Positions 28,179 through 38,310 of a DNA stretch of 64,000 nt are shown one piece after another. The notes beneath the pieces were generated by a model that was not told the origin of the DNA, ran no database searches, and was given only the letters and a program-made list of their open reading frames with translations. The translations under genes were made by a program, and so were the position numbers. The stretch spans positions 4,154,001 to 4,218,000 of the forward strand of contig NZ_CP108938.1 in the NCBI RefSeq assembly GCF_036347135.1, given 5' to 3'. Numbering within the stretch: the stretch's first letter is position 1; the number at the start of each line of letters is the position of its first letter. The DNA comes from Streptomyces sp. NBC_00775. GTDB taxonomy: Bacteria; Actinomycetota; Actinomycetes; Streptomycetales; Streptomycetaceae.

Positions 28179-28847
28179 ATGAAGCTTCTGTCGCTGAATC
28201 TGGGCCGTGCGCGGGCCGTCGAGTACACGGACCAGCCGGAGGGCGTGACCGGCATCGACAAGCAGCCGGTGGACGGGCCCGTCCGGGTGACCGCGCCCGG
28301 GCCCAAGGGGGTCGGCGCGAGCGGCCTCGCCGGGGACGCGGTGTGCGACATGCGGCATCACGGCGGGGACCACCAGGCCGTGTACGCGGTGGCGCGCGAG
28401 GACCTCGACGACTGGGAGCGCGAGCTCGGCCGCACGCTGCCGAACGGCGTGTTCGGCGAGAACCTCACGACGCAGGGGCTCGACGTGTCCGGCGCGCGGA
28501 TCGGCGAGCGCTGGCGCGTCGGCTCCGAGGTCGTCCTGGAGGTCACCTGCGGGCGCATCCCCTGCCTCACCTTCCAGGGGCATGTCGGGGAGAAGGGCTG
28601 GGTGAAGCGCTTCACCCAGAAGGGCGCGCCCGGCGCGTATCTGCGGGTGGTCGAGCCCGGCGAGATCCGCTCCGGCGACCCGATCGAGATCGTGCACCGG
28701 CCCGGACACGACGTCACGGTCGCCCTCCAGTTCCGCGCCGTCACGACCGAACGGGAGCTGCTGCCAAGGCTGTTGGCGGCGGGCGAGGCGCTGCATCCGG
28801 AGTCGCTGGCGACGGCGGAGAAGTACGTGGCGAAGTACGCCGGCTAA
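28179..28847 (+). CDS. MOSC domain protein (YiiM-like)
   Basis: 222-residue protein with a MOSC domain. MOSC domains occur in molybdenum cofactor sulfurases and in YiiM-type proteins that reduce N-hydroxylated bases. Visible: VCDMRHHGGDHQAVYAVARE, NGVFGENLTTQGLD, and the conserved Cys in EVTCGRIPCLTFQ. No N-terminal aminotransferase domain. The ATG at 28179 matches family starts. Divergent from the LysR gene. Confidence 0.88.
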   Translation: MKLLSLNLGRARAVEYTDQPEGVTGIDKQPVDGPVRVTAPGPKGVGASGLAGDAVCDMRHHGGDHQAVYAVAREDLDDWERELGRTLPNGVFGENLTTQGLDVSGARIGERWRVGSEVVLEVTCGRIPCLTFQGHVGEKGWVKRFTQKGAPGAYLRVVEPGEIRSGDPIEIVHRPGHDVTVALQFRAVTTERELLPRLLAAGEALHPESLATAEKYVAKYAG

Positions 28848-28944
28848 GCCCCTGAAAACCATGGTGCGCGGAACTCGTGGAGCTTGGCCGGGCGTTGGGT
28901 GGCGGGGGGCGCCGGACGCCTGGCCAGGTCACTAACCTTGCGCC

Positions 28945-29718
28945 ATGACAACGGCTCTGATTACGGGATCGACCGCGGGCATCGGCGCGGCCTTCGCGCG
29001 GCGTCTGGCGGCTGATGGGCACAACCTCGTCCTGGTGGCGCGCGATACGAAGCGGCTGCACGAGCAGGCCACCGAACTGCACGACCGGCACGGCATCGAG
29101 GCGGAGGTGCTGACGGCGGATCTGGCGACCGACGACGGCATCGAAGCGGTGGCCGGGCGACTGGGCGACCGCAAGAACCCCGTCGACCTGCTGGTCAACA
29201 ACGCGGGCTTCGGCAACAAGGGCCGCTACCTCGACGTATCGATGGCCGACGAGCTGAAGATGCTCAAGGTGCACTGCGAGGCGGTGCTCCGGCTGACGTC
29301 GGCGGCGACCGAGTCGATGCGGGAGCGCGGCCGTGGCGGGGTCGTCAATGTCGCGTCGGTGGCCGCGTTCGTGCCGCGGGGTACGTACGGGGCGTCCAAG
29401 GCGTGGGTCGTGCAGTTCACGCAGGGCGCGGCCAGGGATCTGGCGGGCAGCGGCGTACGGCTGATGGCGCTGGCCCCCGGTTTCGTGCGCACCGAGTTCC
29501 ACCAGCGGGCCGGGATGGGCACGGACAACATCCCGAACTGGATGTGGCTCGACGCGGACAAGCTGGTCGCGGCGGCGCTCGCGGATCTGGCCCGCGGCAA
29601 GTCGCTGTCGATCCCCGACCCGCGCTACAAGGCGCTGATGGGCGTGGTGAAGCTGGCCCCGCGGTCGCTGCTGGGCGGGATCACGTCGAAGACGGGGCGG
29701 AAGTACGGCCCTCAGTGA
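28945..29718 (+). CDS. Short-chain dehydrogenase/reductase
   Basis: 257-residue classical SDR. NAD(P)-binding TGSTAGIGAAFA at the N-terminus, LVNNAGFGNKG, catalytic Ser in NVASVAAFV and the YGASK motif (Tyr and Lys present). The C-terminal APGFVRTEFH loop is typical. NADP preference is suggested by the basic residues after the second strand (VARDTKRL). Substrate unknown. Single gene with its own 97-bp upstream region. Confidence 0.88.
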   Translation: MTTALITGSTAGIGAAFARRLAADGHNLVLVARDTKRLHEQATELHDRHGIEAEVLTADLATDDGIEAVAGRLGDRKNPVDLLVNNAGFGNKGRYLDVSMADELKMLKVHCEAVLRLTSAATESMRERGRGGVVNVASVAAFVPRGTYGASKAWVVQFTQGAARDLAGSGVRLMALAPGFVRTEFHQRAGMGTDNIPNWMWLDADKLVAAALADLARGKSLSIPDPRYKALMGVVKLAPRSLLGGITSKTGRKYGPQ

Positions 29719-29826
29719 CGGTGGACGTACGGCTCTGGGAAAGGGCCGCCGTTCAATAGGTGGTGTCGTCCCTCCGGTGGGAAAATGAGGGTGTTCAACC
29801 GGACCCAGGGGGCCGGAGGCGGCGCC

Positions 29827-30534
29827 ATGACATTCGTACAGCTCATCGACTGCAAGACCAGCCGGTTCGACGAGATGAACCAGCTGATGGACACATGGGT
29901 CGAACAGACCAGGGGCAAGCGGACCGCGACGCACGATGTGATCGGCAAGGACCGGTCCGACGCGACCCACTACATAGAGATCGTGGAGTTCCCGTCGTAC
30001 GAAGAGGCGATGCGGAACTCGAACCTTCCCGAGACGGCCAGGATCTTCCAGGAGATGGTGGCTCTCTGCGACGAGACGCCGACGTTCACGGACCTGGACG
30101 TGGTCCGGGACGAGCAGTTGTACTCGGCCAACATCCGCAAGTTCTTCGAGACGATAGCCGCCAAGGGCGAGCTGTCACCGCTCAACGACCTGATCGCGGA
30201 GAACTACCACGACCACGATCCCGCCAACGAGCAGGACACCATCGGGCTCGACGCGATACGGCGCGAGATCGGGATGTGGCGTGGCGCGTTCGACTTCACG
30301 TTCACCGTCGACGACCAGGTCACCGAGGCCGATCGCGTCTGCACGCGCTGGACCTGGAACGCCACCCACACGGGCGACTTCCGCGGGATCGCGGCGACCG
30401 GCAAGCAGGTCACCATGACCGGCACGACCATCTTCCGGTGCCAGGATGACGGCAAGATCGCCGAGGGGTGGTGGCAGTACGACCAGCTGGGGCTGATGGG
30501 CCAGCTCGGCGTTCTGGACCAGCTTGAACTCTGA
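29827..30534 (+). CDS. Two-domain protein: ABM-like dimeric barrel fused to SnoaL-like domain
   Basis: 235 residues from the ATG at 29827 (GGAGG eight bases upstream). Residues 1-95 look like a ferredoxin-like alpha+beta domain of the antibiotic-monooxygenase type (FVQLIDCKTSRFDEMNQLMD, HYIEIVEFPSYEEAMRNS). Residues 100-235 form a SnoaL / ester-cyclase domain (NLPETARIF region then AENYHDHDPAN, ATGKQVTMTGTTIFRC and GWWQYDQLGLMGQL). The enzymatic activity is unknown; no polyketide genes are nearby. Confidence 0.82.
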   Translation: MTFVQLIDCKTSRFDEMNQLMDTWVEQTRGKRTATHDVIGKDRSDATHYIEIVEFPSYEEAMRNSNLPETARIFQEMVALCDETPTFTDLDVVRDEQLYSANIRKFFETIAAKGELSPLNDLIAENYHDHDPANEQDTIGLDAIRREIGMWRGAFDFTFTVDDQVTEADRVCTRWTWNATHTGDFRGIAATGKQVTMTGTTIFRCQDDGKIAEGWWQYDQLGLMGQLGVLDQLEL

Positions 30535-30595
30535 CGGCTTCCAGTGACTCCGCCGGACTCCAGAGACTCTGACGGACTCAGGCAACTCCGCAGCA

Positions 30596-30634
30596 CGAAG
30601 GCCCGGCTCCCCCGCCAGGGGGACCGGGCCTTCG
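30596..30634. terminator. Strong terminator between convergent SnoaL-like gene and groEL1
   Basis: CGAAGGCCCGG pairs with CCGGGCCTTCG (11 bp), continued by CCCCC/GGGGG around a GCCA loop. Suited to end both convergent transcripts. Confidence 0.9.
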
Positions 30635-30664
30635 GTGTCGGCTACGAACCGTCAGCTACGAACC

Positions 30665-32302
<1,638 letters not shown>

Positions 32303-32406
32303 TCAGCCCTCTCGGAAATCTTTGGGAGAACGAACTGCGCCCCCAGCACCCGGCTTGTTAAAGGACGCGGGGGCCAGGGGCGCAGCTCACTGCAATTCTG
32401 GGTGAA

Positions 32407-32715
32407 TTACTTCTCGACGATCGCGAGCACGTCGCGAGCCGAGAGGACGAGGTACTCCTCGCCGTTGTACTTCACCTCGGTGCCGCCGTACTTGCTGTAC
32501 AGCACGATGTCGCCGACGGAGACGTCGAGTTCGACGCGCTTTCCGTCCTCGATGCGGCCCGGACCGACGGCCAGGACGACGCCCTCCTGGGGCTTCTCCT
32601 TCGCGGTGTCCGGAATGACCAGGCCAGAGGCCGTGGTCTGCTCGGCGTCGAGCGGCTGGACCACAATGCGGTCCTCGAGCGGCTTGATGGCAACCTTGGA
32701 GCTGGCGGTCGTCAC
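32407..32715 (-). CDS. groES: Co-chaperonin GroES
   Basis: 102-residue 10-kDa chaperonin that caps GroEL. Begins [16 protein letters not shown], mobile loop region [19 protein letters not shown], and ends with [16 protein letters not shown]. First gene of the groES-groEL1 operon; transcription starts from a promoter overlapped by two CIRCE operators upstream. Confidence 0.97.
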   Translation of the reverse strand: MTTASSKVAIKPLEDRIVVQPLDAEQTTASGLVIPDTAKEKPQEGVVLAVGPGRIEDGKRVELDVSVGDIVLYSKYGGTEVKYNGEEYLVLSARDVLAIVEK

Positions 32716-32812
32716 GATCCGACCTCCCCCTTCGGAGATCTCACGGGGTTAACTGTCTGAGGTGGCGACCAGGTCGATCCGTCGTCGCGGGTGCCGGACC
32801 TGCCCGTCGCTA

Positions 32813-32839
32813 TTGGCACTCTCCAGGGGGGAGTGCCAG
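32813..32839. promoter_or_regulatory. CIRCE operator 1 (HrcA site)
   Basis: TTGGCACTC-N9-GAGTGCCAG, one of two copies. It lies just downstream of the -10 element relative to groES transcription. Confidence 0.93.
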
Positions 32840-32844
32840 ACCCG

Positions 32845-32874
32845 AGACTATGACTGCGATTAGCACTCGGTCAA
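32845..32874 (-). promoter_or_regulatory. groES-groEL1 promoter
   Basis: On the minus strand TTGACC, 18 bases, TAGTCT, a vegetative (HrdB-type) promoter. The -35 hexamer falls in the spacer of CIRCE operator 2 and the -10 just before CIRCE operator 1, so repressor binding would block RNA polymerase. Confidence 0.75.
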
Positions 32875-32886
32875 GCGGAGTGCCAA
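32860..32886. promoter_or_regulatory. CIRCE operator 2 (HrcA site)
   Basis: TTAGCACTC-N9-GAGTGCCAA, differing from the consensus at a single base. Overlaps the -35 region of the groES promoter. Confidence 0.95.
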
Positions 32887-32940
32887 AGACCTCCGGCGTG
32901 GCGTGGGGTTCCGGGAGCCGTGCGTGGGTGCGGGCGTGCC

Positions 32941-33006
32941 CTGGGGCTGCGCCCCAGACCCCCTATCGGCCTGAACGGCCTCGCCCTCAAACGCCGGACG
33001 GGCTGG
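32941..33006. repeat. GC-rich repeat with hairpin CTGGGGC-TGC-GCCCCAG
   Basis: A 7-bp perfect stem at 32941-32957 followed by CCTCAAACGCCGGACGGGCT, a sequence type often seen between streptomycete genes. It lies beyond the stop codon of the polysaccharide deacetylase gene and could serve as its terminator. The same CTGGGGC/GCCCCAG hairpin recurs at 58439-58455. Confidence 0.6.
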
Positions 33007-33072
33007 GTGGTGCCGGCCCGCGCTGGAGTGTCAGCCGCCCGCATTGACGTAACGCCTGCCTGCCCCGAGCGG

Positions 33073-33831
33073 CTACAGATAATTTTCCAAGCGCGCGGGC
33101 GTGAAGCCCTCCGCCTGGATGCGCTTGAGGAGCCCGAGTGTCGCGTCCGTGAAGTTGGGTTCCCTGAAGCCGGAGAGGATGTCGCCGGGCCGCAGCGGGT
33201 GGGCGTCGGCCGGGCGGCCGAGGACGACCGCCGCGACCCCGCAGTCGGCGGCGGCACGCAGGGTGGTGGAGTCGTAGGTGCCGTACGGGGGGCGCAGCAG
33301 CCGGGGCCGGACGCCGAAGCGCTGTTTGAGCTTGTCCTGCTGGCCGCAGATCTCGGCGCGCTGGCCGGCGTAGGGCAGGCCGCGCAGGGAGGCGTGGTCG
33401 AGGGTGTGGTTCTGCACGCTGGCGCCGACGTCGCCCAGCTGCGCGAAGTGCCCGTACCCCGGCCCGACGACGCTGTTCGTGAGGAACATGCTGACCGGCA
33501 GCCGCAGTTCACGCACCATGTCGACGAACCGGGGATCGCGTTCGGCACCGTCGTCGTACGTCAGGAAGACCACCTTGTCGCGGGTCCGGACATGGTCCAC
33601 GACGGGCGGCAGCCCCGGGCCCGCGGTGCGCGCGGTGGTCCTGGCGGGTGGTCTCGGCGGCCGGGCGAGCGGCGCGGCGAGCCCCCAGCGGCGGTACGCC
33701 GACTCATGCGGCCGTACCTTCTGCGCCGCCTTCTTGCCCAGCCGTTCGATCGGGTCGACGGACTGGGCGCAGCCGGTGAGCAACGCGGCGGCGAGCAGCC
33801 CGGTGGCCAGGGCGCGCACCCGGTGCCTCAC
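33073..33831 (-). CDS. Lipoprotein polysaccharide deacetylase (second of a pair)
   Basis: 252-residue NodB-fold (carbohydrate esterase family 4) protein, secreted and lipid-anchored (lipobox LLTGC). The GTG at 33831 overlaps the preceding stop codon (GTGA), so the two genes are coupled. Motifs: LTYDDGAERD (metal Asp pair), HTLDH (metal His), RPPYGTYD. Deacetylates an N-acetylated cell-wall or capsular polymer; substrate unknown. In the later part a shortened PADAHPLRPGDI replaces the usual WDxD region, so activity could be reduced. Confidence 0.87.
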   Translation of the reverse strand: MRHRVRALATGLLAAALLTGCAQSVDPIERLGKKAAQKVRPHESAYRRWGLAAPLARPPRPPARTTARTAGPGLPPVVDHVRTRDKVVFLTYDDGAERDPRFVDMVRELRLPVSMFLTNSVVGPGYGHFAQLGDVGASVQNHTLDHASLRGLPYAGQRAEICGQQDKLKQRFGVRPRLLRPPYGTYDSTTLRAAADCGVAAVVLGRPADAHPLRPGDILSGFREPNFTDATLGLLKRIQAEGFTPARLENYL

Positions 33832-34754
33832 AGGTAGTCCTCCAGGCGGGCCACCGCGTACCCCTTGGCGGTCACTTTCTTCATGAAGCGGCGGACCATG
33901 TCGGGCATGCTGCCCTTCCAGTCGTTCCGGCCCCGGAAGTGGCTGAGGACGATGTCGCCGGGGTGCAGGTCGCGGTCCCACTCGCGGTACTCCCAGTGGT
34001 CGACGAAGACTTCCTCGTCCCAGATTGGCGCGTACTTGATGCCGCAGGCCTTCGCGGCGCGCAGGGTGTCCTGGTTGTAGTTGCCGTACGGGGGCCGGAA
34101 GACCGTCGGGCGCCTGCCGAACTGCTTCCTCATCACGCGCTGCATGCCGCAGATCTCGTCCTTCTGCTCGGCGTAGGAGAGTCCGGGCAGGTAGGGGTGG
34201 GTCAGCGTGTGGTTGTTGAGGGTGATGCCCCGGTCGCGCATCTTGCGGAAGTACCGGTAGTTGTCCTTGACCAGGTAGTTGCTGAGGAACGCGGTGTACG
34301 GGATCTTCAGTTCGCTCATCATCCGCAGGAACCGCGGGTCCTTCTCCGCGCCGTCGTCGATGGTGAGGAAGACGACCCTGTCCTTGGTGGGGATGGTCGT
34401 GAAGACCGGGGGCAGCCCCAGCTCCTCCTGGCCGTCGACCTCGAACCCCTTGCGTGCCTTGATCACCGGCTTCCTGGCGGGTGCGGGCGGGGCCGTCAGC
34501 GGCGTCTCGGCCAGCCCCCAGCGCTTGGCCGCGGCGACCCGCTGGGCCTGCGCGATGCGGAGCTTGGAGGCGTACGCGTCGAGAGCGCGGGCGGGGGGCG
34601 CCTTCAGCGGCTGCTGACCATGGGCCGGCCACACACCGCCGGAGCCGTCGTCCGCACAGCCGGAGACGACGGCGGTGAGGGCGAGCAGGGCGATTCCACC
34701 GCGAAGACCCATCCACTTCGCCCCATTTTTATAATTTTGTCGCACTGGTCGCAT
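33828..34754 (-). CDS. Lipoprotein polysaccharide deacetylase (first of a pair)
   Basis: 308 residues from the ATG at 34754 (GGGAGG upstream); an ATG at 34712 is an alternative. Lipobox VVSGC, a Pro/Ala-rich spacer, then a NodB domain with LTIDDGAEKD, HTLTH, RPPYGNYN and PIWDEEVFVDHW, and LSHFRG near the end. It shares the layout of the following gene (KRWGLAETPL versus YRRWGLAAPL in the linker), so the pair arose by tandem duplication. Likely acts on peptidoglycan or another wall glycan. Confidence 0.9.
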   Translation of the reverse strand: MRPVRQNYKNGAKWMGLRGGIALLALTAVVSGCADDGSGGVWPAHGQQPLKAPPARALDAYASKLRIAQAQRVAAAKRWGLAETPLTAPPAPARKPVIKARKGFEVDGQEELGLPPVFTTIPTKDRVVFLTIDDGAEKDPRFLRMMSELKIPYTAFLSNYLVKDNYRYFRKMRDRGITLNNHTLTHPYLPGLSYAEQKDEICGMQRVMRKQFGRRPTVFRPPYGNYNQDTLRAAKACGIKYAPIWDEEVFVDHWEYREWDRDLHPGDIVLSHFRGRNDWKGSMPDMVRRFMKKVTAKGYAVARLEDYL

Positions 34755-34844
34755 GGTGCGGGATCCTCCCAGGCCATGGCCCGTACGAGGCCCCGACACC
34801 GCGGCCGGAAGCGCGCCGTCCACCGACTGGCCCACAATGGCCCG

Positions 34845-36038
34845 GTGAACGACGTCTCCTTCGCCTCCCTCCTCACCCCCGAGGGCCGCGCCCTGCTCGA
34901 CGAGGTGCGCGGCACCGAACCGGCGCAGGAGCTGGCCGTCGCCACCCGGCTGCGCCGCGAGCACTCGGCCGAGCTGGTTTCGGCGGCGCTCGGACAGGCG
35001 CGGCTGCGGCAGCGGGCGGTGGCGAAGTTCGGGGCCGAGGACGCGCAGCGGATGTTCTTCACGCCGAACGGGGTCGAGCAGTCGACCCGTACGACGGTCG
35101 CGACGCACCGCGCGAGGCGATTCGCGGAGCTGGGCGTCCGCTCGGTCGCCGACCTCTGCTGCGGCATCGGCGGCGACGCGATCGCGCTGGCCCGCGCCGG
35201 GATCCGTGTCCTCGCCGTCGACCGCGACCCGCTGACCGCGGCGGTCGCCCGCGCGAACGCCGACGCCCTCGGCCTAGCCGACCTCATCGAGGTGCGCGAG
35301 GCGGATGTCACCGAGGTGGACACGGCGACGTACGACGCGGTCTTCGTGGACCCCGCGCGGCGCGGCGGACGTGGCCGGATCTTCGACCCGGAGGCGTACT
35401 CGCCGCCGCTGTCCTGGGCGATCGGGACGGCGCTCGCGGCGCCCCTGGCCGCCCTGAAGATTGCCCCCGGCATCCCCCACGAGGCGATCCCCGCCGAAGC
35501 GGAGGCCGAGTGGATCTCCGACGGCGGCGATGTGAAGGAGGCCGTGCTGTGGTTCGGCACGGAGCCCGGCCTGGTGCGGGCCACGCTGCTGCCGGGCCCG
35601 CGGGTGCTGCGCGGGCGGGGGCTGCCGGATCCCGCCGTGCGACCGGTCGGGCGTTATCTGTACGAGCCCGACGGCGCCGTCATTCGCGCGCATCTGGTCG
35701 CGGAGGTGGCCGAGGAGCTGGGGGGCGGGCTGGTCGACGAGACGATCGCGTACATCACCGCGGACGAGCTGCGGCCGACGCCGTATGCCACCGCGTACGA
35801 GATCACCGACCAACTGCCCTTCGGCGTGAAGAAGTTGAAGGCGCTGCTGCGGGAGCGGGGGGTCGGCGTACTGACGGTGAAGAAGCGGGGGTCGGCCGTC
35901 GAGCCGGAGGAGCTGCGGCGGAAGGTGAAGCCCCAGGGGCCGCATGCGGCGACCGTGTTCCTGACGCGGGTGGCGGGTGCCCCGACCATGCTGGTGGGGG
36001 CACCCGCGACGCCGTCCACTGGGGGTGGACCGTCTTGA
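34845..36038 (+). CDS. Class I SAM-dependent methyltransferase with THUMP-like C-terminal domain
   Basis: 397 residues from a GTG at 34845. SAM-binding core: VADLCCGIGGDAIALARAG (motif I), LAVDRDPLTAAVA, and the catalytic-loop VFVDPARRGGRGRIFDPE. The C-terminal 150 residues (ITADELRPTPYATAYEITDQ, FGVKKLKALLRERGVGVLTVKKRG) match the THUMP-like domain seen in this family of probable RNA methyltransferases. Substrate not established. Divergent from the deacetylase pair across 90 bp. Confidence 0.85.
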   Translation: MNDVSFASLLTPEGRALLDEVRGTEPAQELAVATRLRREHSAELVSAALGQARLRQRAVAKFGAEDAQRMFFTPNGVEQSTRTTVATHRARRFAELGVRSVADLCCGIGGDAIALARAGIRVLAVDRDPLTAAVARANADALGLADLIEVREADVTEVDTATYDAVFVDPARRGGRGRIFDPEAYSPPLSWAIGTALAAPLAALKIAPGIPHEAIPAEAEAEWISDGGDVKEAVLWFGTEPGLVRATLLPGPRVLRGRGLPDPAVRPVGRYLYEPDGAVIRAHLVAEVAEELGGGLVDETIAYITADELRPTPYATAYEITDQLPFGVKKLKALLRERGVGVLTVKKRGSAVEPEELRRKVKPQGPHAATVFLTRVAGAPTMLVGAPATPSTGGGPS

Positions 36039-36112
36039 GGTGCCCTCGTTGGTGCTCGCCATGATCGGGTAGGAGGGGTACGGCGACGGCCACTTGGAGA
36101 AGTGGGCGTCAC

Positions 36113-37456
36113 TCAGCCGCACTCCCGGGCCCGGGCGAGCAGCAGTGCCCGCTCGCGCTCGTTCCGCGCCAGCGAGGCCGCGCGTGCGAACTCCGCCCGC
36201 GCCTCCGCCGTACGCCCCATCCGGGCCAGCAGATCCCCGCGCACGCTGGGCAGCAAGTGGTAGTCACGCAGGGCGGGTTCGGCGGCAAGGGTGTCGACGA
36301 GGGCGAGGGCCGGTTCCGGGCCTTCCGCCATCGAGACGGCGACGGCGCGGTTCAGCTCGACGACCGGGGAAGGCGAGCGGGCCGCCAGCAGCCCGTACAG
36401 GGTGGCGATCTGCGCCCAGTCCGTGTCCTCGTACGCGTACGCCTGCGCGTGGCACGCGGCGATGGCGGCCTGCAGGGCGTACGGGCCGGGGCCTGCCGTG
36501 GCGACGGCGTTGGAGCGGCCCAGCGCGGCGAAGCCCCGGCGGATGAGCAGGCGGTTCCAGCGGCGGCGGTTCTGGTCCTTGAGGAGCACCGGTTCGCCCA
36601 AGGGGCCGGTGCGGGCGGCCGCGCGGGACTCCTGGAGCTCCAACAGGGCGGCCAGCCCGTGCACTTCGGGCTCCTTGGGCATCAACTCGGCGAGCACCCG
36701 GGCCAGTCGGAGCGCGTCCTCGCACAGGGCGGGGCGCAGCAGGTCGTCGCCCGCGGTGGCGGCGTAACCCTCGTTGAAGATCAGGTAGATGACTTCGAGG
36801 ACCGACCCGAGCCGGGCTTCGCGCTCCGGGCCGTACGGGACCTCGAAGGCGACCCCCTTCGTCGCCAGCGTCCGCTTGGCGCGCACGATGCGCTGGGCGA
36901 TCGTCGCCTCGGGGGCGAGGAAGGCGCGGGCGATCTCGGGGGTGGTCAGGCCGCCCAGCAGCCGCAGGGTGAGCGCGATGCGGGCCTCGGCGGACAGGAC
37001 GGGGTGGCAGGCGGTGAAGACGAGCCGCAGCAGGTCGTCGTCGATGTCGTCCGGGTCGGCGGGCTCCTCGAACGGGGTGGTCGTGTCCAGGTCCCGCCCG
37101 ATCTCCTCCAGCTTGCGGGCGTACCGTTCCCGGCGGCGTACGAGGTCGATCGCGCGATGCTTGGCGGTGGCCGTCAGCCAGGCGCCCGGGTTCTCCGGCA
37201 CCCCGTCCCGCGGCCACTGCTCAAGGGCTGCGACCAAGGCATCCTGGGCCAGCTCCTCGGCGATACCGACGTCACGGACGATCCGGGCCACGCCGGCGAT
37301 GATGCGGGGCGACTCGATGCGGAAGATCGTCTCGACGGCGTCGCCGGCGCCGGAGGCGGTGGCTTCGTCCACGGTGGCCTCGGCCGGGTCGGTACCGGCC
37401 GGGTCGGCATCGGCTGGCTCGGCATCGGCTGGGGTGACGGTGGGCTGTGGTTCCAC
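36113..37456 (-). CDS. ECF42-type RNA polymerase sigma factor with TPR-like C-terminal extension
   Basis: 447 residues from a GTG at 37456. An acidic Ala/Asp-rich leader (1-35), sigma region 2 (LAQDALVAALEQWPRDG, TAKHRAIDLVRRRERYARKL), region 4 (TLRLLGGLTTPEIARAFL), then a long helical C-terminal extension of about 200 residues (QIATLYGLLAARSPSPVVELNRAVAV) typical of group ECF42. These factors lack a classic anti-sigma and are encoded with DGPF/YCII proteins, exactly as here. The extension is thought to control activity. Confidence 0.9.
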   Translation of the reverse strand: MEPQPTVTPADAEPADADPAGTDPAEATVDEATASGAGDAVETIFRIESPRIIAGVARIVRDVGIAEELAQDALVAALEQWPRDGVPENPGAWLTATAKHRAIDLVRRRERYARKLEEIGRDLDTTTPFEEPADPDDIDDDLLRLVFTACHPVLSAEARIALTLRLLGGLTTPEIARAFLAPEATIAQRIVRAKRTLATKGVAFEVPYGPEREARLGSVLEVIYLIFNEGYAATAGDDLLRPALCEDALRLARVLAELMPKEPEVHGLAALLELQESRAAARTGPLGEPVLLKDQNRRRWNRLLIRRGFAALGRSNAVATAGPGPYALQAAIAACHAQAYAYEDTDWAQIATLYGLLAARSPSPVVELNRAVAVSMAEGPEPALALVDTLAAEPALRDYHLLPSVRGDLLARMGRTAEARAEFARAASLARNERERALLLARARECG

Positions 37457-37501
37457 AACCCACCATCAGACACCCGCCGGGCCGTGAGGCCAAGCCGCGA
37501 C

Positions 37502-37858
37502 TCAGCCCTCCGCGATCTCCCGCACCTCGCAGGTCACCGTCCAGTGCTCCTCGTGCACCTTCAGGAACCGCTTGGTCCACTCGATGGCCTCGGCCATGTC
37601 CTTGCACTGCATGAGCGCGTAGCCGCCGACGACCTCCTTGGACTCGGTGAAGGGCCCGTCGGTGACGGACAGCTGTCCGCCCTCCCAGTGCACCCGCTTG
37701 CCCTGGGCGGACGGCGTCAGCCCGTCGGTCGCGAGCATGACGCCCGCCTTGGTGATCTCCTCCAGCAGCTCGCCCATCCGCTGCATCAGCTCGGGGCTGG
37801 GGCCCTCGGCGGGGGCGGTGGCCTCGTCGATCTGGACCAGCGACAGGTAGCGCGGCAT
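37502..37858 (-). CDS. YCII/DGPF-family protein, partner of the ECF42 sigma factor
   Basis: 118-residue dimeric alpha/beta protein of the YCII-related family. Visible: RYLSLVQIDEA at the N-terminus, the family motif DGPFTESKEVVGGYALMQC and a C-terminal strand. Lies 45 bp upstream of the sigma gene on the same strand, so co-transcription is likely. Other members have been linked to ECF42 sigma factor systems; the molecular role is unknown. Confidence 0.92.
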   Translation of the reverse strand: MPRYLSLVQIDEATAPAEGPSPELMQRMGELLEEITKAGVMLATDGLTPSAQGKRVHWEGGQLSVTDGPFTESKEVVGGYALMQCKDMAEAIEWTKRFLKVHEEHWTVTCEVREIAEG

Positions 37859-38310
37859 GGTGACTCCTCGTGTTTCGTGTGTCTCGTGTGTCCCGGAGGC
37901 GGGGCTTCTTCCTGCCTCTCACCCATGCGTCGATCGGGAGACGCCTGAATCGACACCGTCTCCGGATTTCTTCGAATTTTCTTCCGCGAGGTTCGTTTCC
38001 GCAGGTCGCAGCCCCTCGTTCGCGCCATCCGGGCCGGGCAGGACCGCCCAGATGGCCGAGGAGACCGCCCGGTCCAGCAACATCGAGCGGCGCACCACAC
38101 GGCGCCGTGAGTCTCGTGAGGGCCCTGAAAGCACTCCGGCATGGTGCCCGGCCGCATCACCCCGAACCGCGCCGCACACCCTCGCTCCCCCGTCGTGCGC
38201 CGCCACGAAGACCGACACCAGCTACGCGGACGGGCAGCTCCCGGACGGATACACCGCGGTGTTCGTACCGCGGAGTTGAGGCCCGGGACCTGTCCGCTCC
38301 ACCGATCCGG
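37859..38310. other. 452-bp stretch without a convincing gene
   Basis: Several frames are open but none has streptomycete third-position GC. A plus-strand segment ending at 38279 reads like a protein C-terminus (DGQLPDGYTAVFVPRS then stop) with no plausible start or body, so it may be a gene remnant. A local A/T-rich patch (TTCGAATTTTCTTCC, 37972-37986) may belong to the promoter of the YCII-sigma operon. Confidence 0.4.

Noticed and set aside
33073-34716. One long deacetylase frame of 547 codons
   Set aside because: The frame runs out of phase through the first deacetylase; the real second gene starts at the GTG overlapping the first gene's stop codon.
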